A model generated the notes under the pieces. That model saw only the letters and a program-made list of their open reading frames with translations, was not told the origin of the DNA and made no database searches. 10,044 bases of DNA from Clostridia bacterium (lineage in GTDB: Bacteria; Aerophobota; Aerophobia; Aerophobales; AE-B3A): positions 1-10,044 of the forward strand of contig JAUWRC010000045.1 of NCBI GenBank assembly GCA_030610745.1, given 5' to 3'. A program made the position numbers and the translations under genes. Shown here piece after piece: positions 6,522 to 10,044 of the stretch (the stretch's first letter is position 1; each line of letters starts with the position of its first letter).

Positions 6522-6557
6522 CCTCTCCCCTGTGGGGAGAGGGAAGGGGTGAGGGGG
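6519..6557 (+). repeat. 12-bp perfect hairpin with G-quadruplex-like run
   Basis: TTCCCTCTCCCC (6519-6530) and GGGGAGAGGGAA (6534-6545) pair perfectly around the loop TGT. The right arm continues into GGGG (6546-6549) and GGGGG (6553-6557). This gives four G runs separated by 2-3 bases (6534-6537, 6541-6543, 6546-6549, 6553-6557) that fit the G-quadruplex pattern. There is no T tract on either side, so it is not a standard terminator. Similar CCCTCTCCCC/GGGGAGAGGG palindromes are familiar as dispersed intergenic repeats in many bacteria. Confidence 0.75.
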
Positions 6558-6587
6558 AAATTATTGATAACATACGCTAAAAGAGAG

Positions 6588-6639
6588 TGTAGCGATTTGA
6601 TTCATCAAATAATATAGTCGGATAAATCCGACCGCTACA
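6588..6639. repeat. Composite inverted repeat enclosing two hairpins (three-way-junction-like)
   Basis: The outer arms TGTAGCG (6588-6594) and CGCTACA (6633-6639) are perfect inverted repeats. Inside are two further perfect 7-bp hairpins with 2-base loops: ATTTGAT/ATCAAAT (6595-6601, 6604-6610) and GTCGGAT/ATCCGAC (6617-6623, 6626-6632). Each half is a GTAGCG-plus-hairpin unit, in opposite orientations. No protein is encoded here. Confidence 0.75.
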
Positions 6640-6648
6640 GATAATAGG

Positions 6649-6667
6649 GTAGCGGCATGATTCATGG
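6649..6667 (+). repeat. GTAGCG hairpin element, imperfect copy
   Basis: GTAGCG is followed by GCATGAT, TC and then a shortened right arm ATGGC, so the stem is only partly formed (CATG pairs with CATG). It appears to be a decayed member of the same family as the neighbouring elements. Confidence 0.5.
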
Positions 6668-6672
6668 CACAT

Positions 6673-6694
6673 GTAGCGGTTTGATTTATCAAAC
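6673..6694 (+). repeat. GTAGCG hairpin element
   Basis: GTAGCG is followed by a perfect 7-bp stem, GTTTGAT and ATCAAAC, around the loop TT. It matches the minus-strand unit at 6617-6638 in every base outside a few paired stem positions, which differ in a compensating way. It ends two bases before an in-frame ATG at 6696. Confidence 0.65.
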
Positions 6695-6707
6695 AATGGA
6701 CACTAAA

Positions 6708-7877
6708 ATGAAGAGACAAATAGGTGCAATCGTTACCGGGTTATTATTTTTTTGCTTATGCTTGTCCTCCTTTGCTTTTGCTCAAGGGCAGATAAGGAAA
6801 CTTACTATTTTTTCTAACAATCTGGGTTTAGTTGAAGGAAAAAAGATGATAACTCTCAAGAAGGGAATCAATGAAGGAGTAACCTTTGGCCCTGTAAGCA
6901 AGGGGATAATTTTAGATTCTATTTATGCCAAAGCAGAAAAATGTGAATTTCTGGAACAAAAATATAGCTCTGATTCATTACTTTCCTGGAAGGTGGATTC
7001 TCAAAAGGAAGGAGAGGCTTTACTGAGAGTAGTTTATCTGACTAGCGGTCTAAATTGGAAGTTAAACTACATCTTAGAGGTGAACAAGGAAAATACTTTT
7101 ATGAAGCTCTACGGCTGGGCAACAGTAGAAAACCTCACTGGGATAGACTTTTCCCAGACTTCTCTTATTCTAACACCCCAGTTGCCTTTGTCGGTTGAGG
7201 AATCGATTTTCCCCGGTAATCTTTTAAAGTCGTCCTCGCTAGCTTCATCTTCTTTTCTTCCGGATATTTTCTATTCTATTCCCTACCCCATGACTTTTAA
7301 AAATGAGGAGAAAAAGAGAATTTTACTTTTTTCCAGGGATAATGTTTCTATTACAAAAATATATCTTTTTGATGGAGAAAAATATGGAGAAGAGGTGAGA
7401 GAAGAGCTATGGTTTACAAATGAAGAGGAAAAGGGACTGGGTATCTTCCTTCCCCAGGGGCTAGCTTATATTTATGGAATTGATTCTGATGAAAGAATAA
7501 CTTTCATTGGAGAGAGTCCTTTCCCTGGAGTTTCTCCTGAAGAAGAAGGAAGGATTTATTTAGGAGGGGCAAAGAATATAGAAGGAGAAAGAGTATTAAT
7601 ATCCATGAATCCTCCAGAGTCTTATGAGGATGAGGATGGCCATAAGATAATTCTTAATGAATATAGTTATAAGATAATTCTTTATAATAGAAGACAAACA
7701 CCTACAACGGTTGAGGTAGTGGAGCACTTCTATGAAAAGTTAGAGAGCCTGAAGAGCGATCCCTCCCCATATATGCAGGGGAAAGATTTTGCCATTTACC
7801 AGGTTGAGGTCCCTTCTCAAGAGAAAAAAGAGATTGAATATACAGCGAGAACTAAAAGCAAGGGGGTTATAAAATAA
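6708..7877 (+). CDS. Exported DUF4139-like protein of unknown function
   Basis: Starting at the ATG at 6708 gives 389 residues with a clear signal peptide: MKRQ, a hydrophobic core (about 5-22) and a probable cleavage after AFA at residue 25. The in-frame ATGs at 6657 and 6696 would place charged or repeat-encoded residues before it, and the first would translate a repeat element, so they are less likely. The mature part looks beta-rich. The stretch VVYLTSGLNWKLNYILEV (about 108-125), then GWATVENLTG (136-145), and a later YKIILYNRRQTPTTVEVVEHF (about 321-341) follow the pattern of DUF4139 proteins. That family is widespread and of unknown function, with predicted export. The family call is from memory of the pattern. 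The stop overlaps the next start by one base (TAATG), suggesting a two-gene unit with the GTPase, although one product is exported and the other cytosolic. Confidence 0.75.
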   Translation: MKRQIGAIVTGLLFFCLCLSSFAFAQGQIRKLTIFSNNLGLVEGKKMITLKKGINEGVTFGPVSKGIILDSIYAKAEKCEFLEQKYSSDSLLSWKVDSQKEGEALLRVVYLTSGLNWKLNYILEVNKENTFMKLYGWATVENLTGIDFSQTSLILTPQLPLSVEESIFPGNLLKSSSLASSSFLPDIFYSIPYPMTFKNEEKKRILLFSRDNVSITKIYLFDGEKYGEEVREELWFTNEEEKGLGIFLPQGLAYIYGIDSDERITFIGESPFPGVSPEEEGRIYLGGAKNIEGERVLISMNPPESYEDEDGHKIILNEYSYKIILYNRRQTPTTVEVVEHFYEKLESLKSDPSPYMQGKDFAIYQVEVPSQEKKEIEYTARTKSKGVIK

Positions 7878-9895
7878 TGGCTGTTTCTACTGAAAAATTA
7901 CGGAATATAGCTTTAATAGGAGGACAAGGTACGGGAAAAACATCTTTGGCTGAAGCTATGCTCTATCAGGCAAAAATAATAAATAAAATGGGAAATGTAA
8001 GGCAGGGGAATACAGTCTCTGACTATGATGACATAGAAAAAAGAAAAGGATTTAGTATATATCCTTCCTTGCTTCATTTAATGTGGCAAGATTATAAAAT
8101 CAATCTTCTGGATACCCCTGGTTTTGCTGACTTTGTGGAAAAAATAATTCCTATCCTTAAAGTCGTAGAGACAGCCCTCCTAGTTATTTCTCCCTCAATG
8201 GTGGCAAGCAGTGAAACAAGAAGAGTATGGCGATACACAGCTAAAGAGAAGGTTCCCTCTTTAATATTTGTCAACAAATTAGATGAAGAAAAATTGGATT
8301 TTACCCAGCTGATTAAAAAAATCGAGGATGAATTTACTATTTCTTGTTTGCCTTTACAACTTCCCTTGACTCAAAATGGGGATTTCTATGGGCTAATTGA
8401 TCTCCTCCGGCTAAAGGCAAAAATATACGAAGATGGCAAGGTTAAAGCCGTCCAGATTCCTCAAAAATTGCAGGGAAAAGTAGAAGAGTTAAGAAAGAAA
8501 CTGGTGGAGACCGCGGCAGAGACAGATGATGCTCTTATCGAGAAATATCTGGGAGAAGGAGGGTTGAGTCAGTCCGAAATCAAAAAAGGCTTAAGAGATG
8601 GTATGGTTAAAGGTTCTTTTATTCCTCTTTTATACGGTTCTGCCGTTAAGGATATAGGGATAGATCTTCTTTTAGATACCATAGTGGATGTTTTACCTTC
8701 TCCTCTTTGCCAGGAAGCAGAGAAGAAGGGACAATCTGCTTTTGTCTTTCAAACTCTGTCCGAGCCTCATTTAGGAGAGTTGAGCTTGTTCCGGGTTCAT
8801 TCAGGCATCCTTTCTTCGGGGAGCAGTGTCTATAATTCTACAAAGAAAAGAGAAGAGAAAATTGGGCAGATTTACCTGATGCAGGGTGACTCCCGGGAAG
8901 AGGTTTCCCAGATAGCCAGCGGCGATATAGGAGCAGTAGTTAAACTTAAGGATACCGATACAGGCGATACTTTCTCCACAAAGGAAAATCCAATGGTTTT
9001 TCCTTCTTTGGAGTTTCCTCAGCCTACTACCTCTATAGCTCTTAAACCTAAAGGGCAGAAGGACGAACAAAAAATGAGCACTGTCCTGGCTAGGTTGGTC
9101 AAAGTGGATCCTCTTCTTAAAGTAGAGGTGGACAAGGAATCCGGGCAAACTATCCTCTCCGGAAGAGGCGAGGTACATCTGGAGATTATGAGAGAACGTT
9201 TAAAAAATGAATTTAATGTGGAGGTAGAGACGAGCAAGCCAAAAGTTCCTTACCGGGAAACTATTACTACAGCTGCAGAGGCGCAGGGAAGATACAAAAG
9301 GCAAACAGGAGGTCATGGACAATATGGGGATACCTGGCTTCGTATCCAACCTTTAGGGCGAGGGGAGGGATTCAGATTTGTTGATAAAATCAAAGGGGGA
9401 ACGGTTCCTTCTCGCTTTATTCCTGCTGTGGAAAAAGGGGTTAAAGGGGCTTTGGAAAAAGGGATTTTAGCTTCTTACCCCATAGTGGATATAGAGGTTA
9501 CTCTTTTTGACGGCAGCTATCATTCTGTGGATTCTTCTGACATAGCTTTTCAAATCGCTGCTTCTATGGGGTTTAAAAAAGCACTTCAGGAGGCTAAACC
9601 TATTATCCTGGAACCAATTGCTGAGGTGGAAGTTGAGGTTCCTGATGAATTTATGGGAGAGACCAGTGGCAATCTAAATTCACGCAGAGGCCGAATTTTG
9701 GAGGTAGAGCCTTTTGGAGGGAGACAAAGGATAAAGGCGCACGTTCCCCTGGCTGAAATTCATGGCTATTCTACATCTCTTCGCTCTATAACCCAGGGAG
9801 AGGGAACTTTTGCCAAGAAGTTTTCTCATTATGAGAGAGCTCCTGATGAAGTTGCCCAAAAGATAATCGCTATGGCTCAGGCAGAAAAGCCGTAA
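7877..9895 (+). CDS. Elongation factor G-like translational GTPase
   Basis: The 672-residue protein has all five EF-G domains: GTPase (about 1-275), beta-barrel domain II (about 285-370), domain III (about 385-455), domain IV (about 456-580) and domain V (about 581-660). GTPase motifs are GGQGTGKT (15-22), DTPGF (79-83), NKLD (133-136) and GSA (255-257). The catalytic His of DTPGH in canonical EF-G is Phe83, and the switch I Thr is replaced in KGFSI (57-61). Both features are shared by the EF-G-like (FusA2/EF-G-2) group. Domain IV keeps the GSYHSVDSS tip with H549, which contacts the decoding centre in EF-G. It is about 20-30 residues shorter than typical EF-G. It probably binds ribosomes, but whether it translocates, recycles or acts in stress is unknown. 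Its partner in the unit is the DUF4139-like gene upstream. Confidence 0.93.
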   Translation: MAVSTEKLRNIALIGGQGTGKTSLAEAMLYQAKIINKMGNVRQGNTVSDYDDIEKRKGFSIYPSLLHLMWQDYKINLLDTPGFADFVEKIIPILKVVETALLVISPSMVASSETRRVWRYTAKEKVPSLIFVNKLDEEKLDFTQLIKKIEDEFTISCLPLQLPLTQNGDFYGLIDLLRLKAKIYEDGKVKAVQIPQKLQGKVEELRKKLVETAAETDDALIEKYLGEGGLSQSEIKKGLRDGMVKGSFIPLLYGSAVKDIGIDLLLDTIVDVLPSPLCQEAEKKGQSAFVFQTLSEPHLGELSLFRVHSGILSSGSSVYNSTKKREEKIGQIYLMQGDSREEVSQIASGDIGAVVKLKDTDTGDTFSTKENPMVFPSLEFPQPTTSIALKPKGQKDEQKMSTVLARLVKVDPLLKVEVDKESGQTILSGRGEVHLEIMRERLKNEFNVEVETSKPKVPYRETITTAAEAQGRYKRQTGGHGQYGDTWLRIQPLGRGEGFRFVDKIKGGTVPSRFIPAVEKGVKGALEKGILASYPIVDIEVTLFDGSYHSVDSSDIAFQIAASMGFKKALQEAKPIILEPIAEVEVEVPDEFMGETSGNLNSRRGRILEVEPFGGRQRIKAHVPLAEIHGYSTSLRSITQGEGTFAKKFSHYERAPDEVAQKIIAMAQAEKP

Positions 9896-9915
9896 AAGTT
9901 ATAATCTGTAAAAAC

Positions 9916-9950
9916 AGTCGTTAGTCGTTAGTGAATAGTATCTAGTATAA
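9916..9950 (+). repeat. Degenerate 7-base-period array, AGT type
   Basis: Five heptads beginning with AGT start at 9916, 9923, 9930, 9937 and 9944. The first two are both AGTCGTT, and the others are AGTGAAT, AGTATCT and AGTATAA. A weaker block in the same style continues at 9977-10004 (AGTAAAC, AATATAT, AGTATGT, CGTTGGT). The array begins 20 bases after the GTPase stop codon. Confidence 0.75.
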
Positions 9951-10021
9951 AGAAAAAAGAGAAGGAGTACGTAAATAGTAAACAATATATAGTATGTCGT
10001 TGGTCGCCCGAAAAATTTTTT

Positions 10022-10044
10022 ACTAAATACTAACGACTAAATAC
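10022..10044 (-). repeat. Inverted AGT-type 7-base-period array at the window edge
   Basis: On the plus strand, heptads starting with ACT lie at 10022, 10029 and 10036 (ACTAAAT, ACTAACG, ACTAAAT), with the next begun at 10043. Read on the minus strand they are AGT-type units. ACTAACGACTAA (10029-10040) is the exact reverse complement of 9921-9932. The array probably continues beyond the window. Confidence 0.65.

Noticed and set aside
6665..6679. Possible sigma-54 promoter: TGGCAC at 6665-6670
   Set aside because: The -24-like half is present, but the base positions for the -12 half read GCGG rather than TTGC, with the GC two bases off. The match arises within the hairpin repeats.
10011..10021. 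A5T6 tract as terminator for the EF-G-like gene
   Set aside because: No GC-rich stem lies directly before the T run; only an A/T palindrome is present.

Overview
The window looks like a chromosomal stretch from a low-GC, probably uncultured bacterium. All supported genes lie on the + strand and are closely packed, with ATGA and TAATG overlaps. The mix of an NtrC-type sigma-54 activator, a two-subunit ADP-forming acyl-CoA synthetase, an rpmF-plsX-fabH cluster and a DUF4139 protein does not fix the phylum. A candidate-phylum or other deep-branching anaerobe is my inference only.

Layout. Positions 1-1818 hold the C-terminal ATPase end of a sensor histidine kinase and its partner, a complete NtrC-family response regulator, closed by a clear intrinsic terminator. 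Positions 1819-2090 are a repeat-rich spacer with a possible promoter. Positions 2091-4219 encode the alpha and beta subunits of an ADP-forming acetyl/acyl-CoA synthetase, translationally coupled. After a 60-base spacer, 4280-6473 carry ribosomal protein L32, PlsX and FabH, which start phospholipid and fatty acid synthesis. A second repeat-rich spacer (6474-6707) precedes an exported DUF4139 protein, whose stop codon overlaps by one base the start of an EF-G-like GTPase (7877-9895). The last 149 bases are again repetitive and carry no gene.

Working together. The kinase/regulator pair would activate sigma-54 promoters, none of which I could find in the window. The acyl-CoA synthetase would interconvert acyl-CoA and ADP with free acid and ATP. 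Its neighbours FabH (acetyl-CoA plus malonyl-ACP) and PlsX (acyl-ACP to acyl-phosphate) also use acyl thioesters, so 2091-6473 could be one acyl-metabolism transcription unit with L32 as its growth-linked member. The DUF4139/EF-G-like pair is a separate unit.

The most striking material is between genes. Most gene junctions wider than 50 bases carry degenerate tandem arrays with a strict 7-base period (1820-1851, 1936-1970, 4239-4273, 6480-6521, 9916-9950, 10022-10044). Only a few positions of each heptad are conserved, and blocks occur in both orientations. Two spacers also hold small hairpins preceded by GTAGCG or a near match, with stem arms that covary between copies. Two of these hairpins sit inside a larger inverted repeat that could fold as a three-way junction. 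A 12-bp perfect hairpin with a G-quadruplex-like run lies beside one array. I see no phage, transposase, CRISPR, tRNA or rRNA features.
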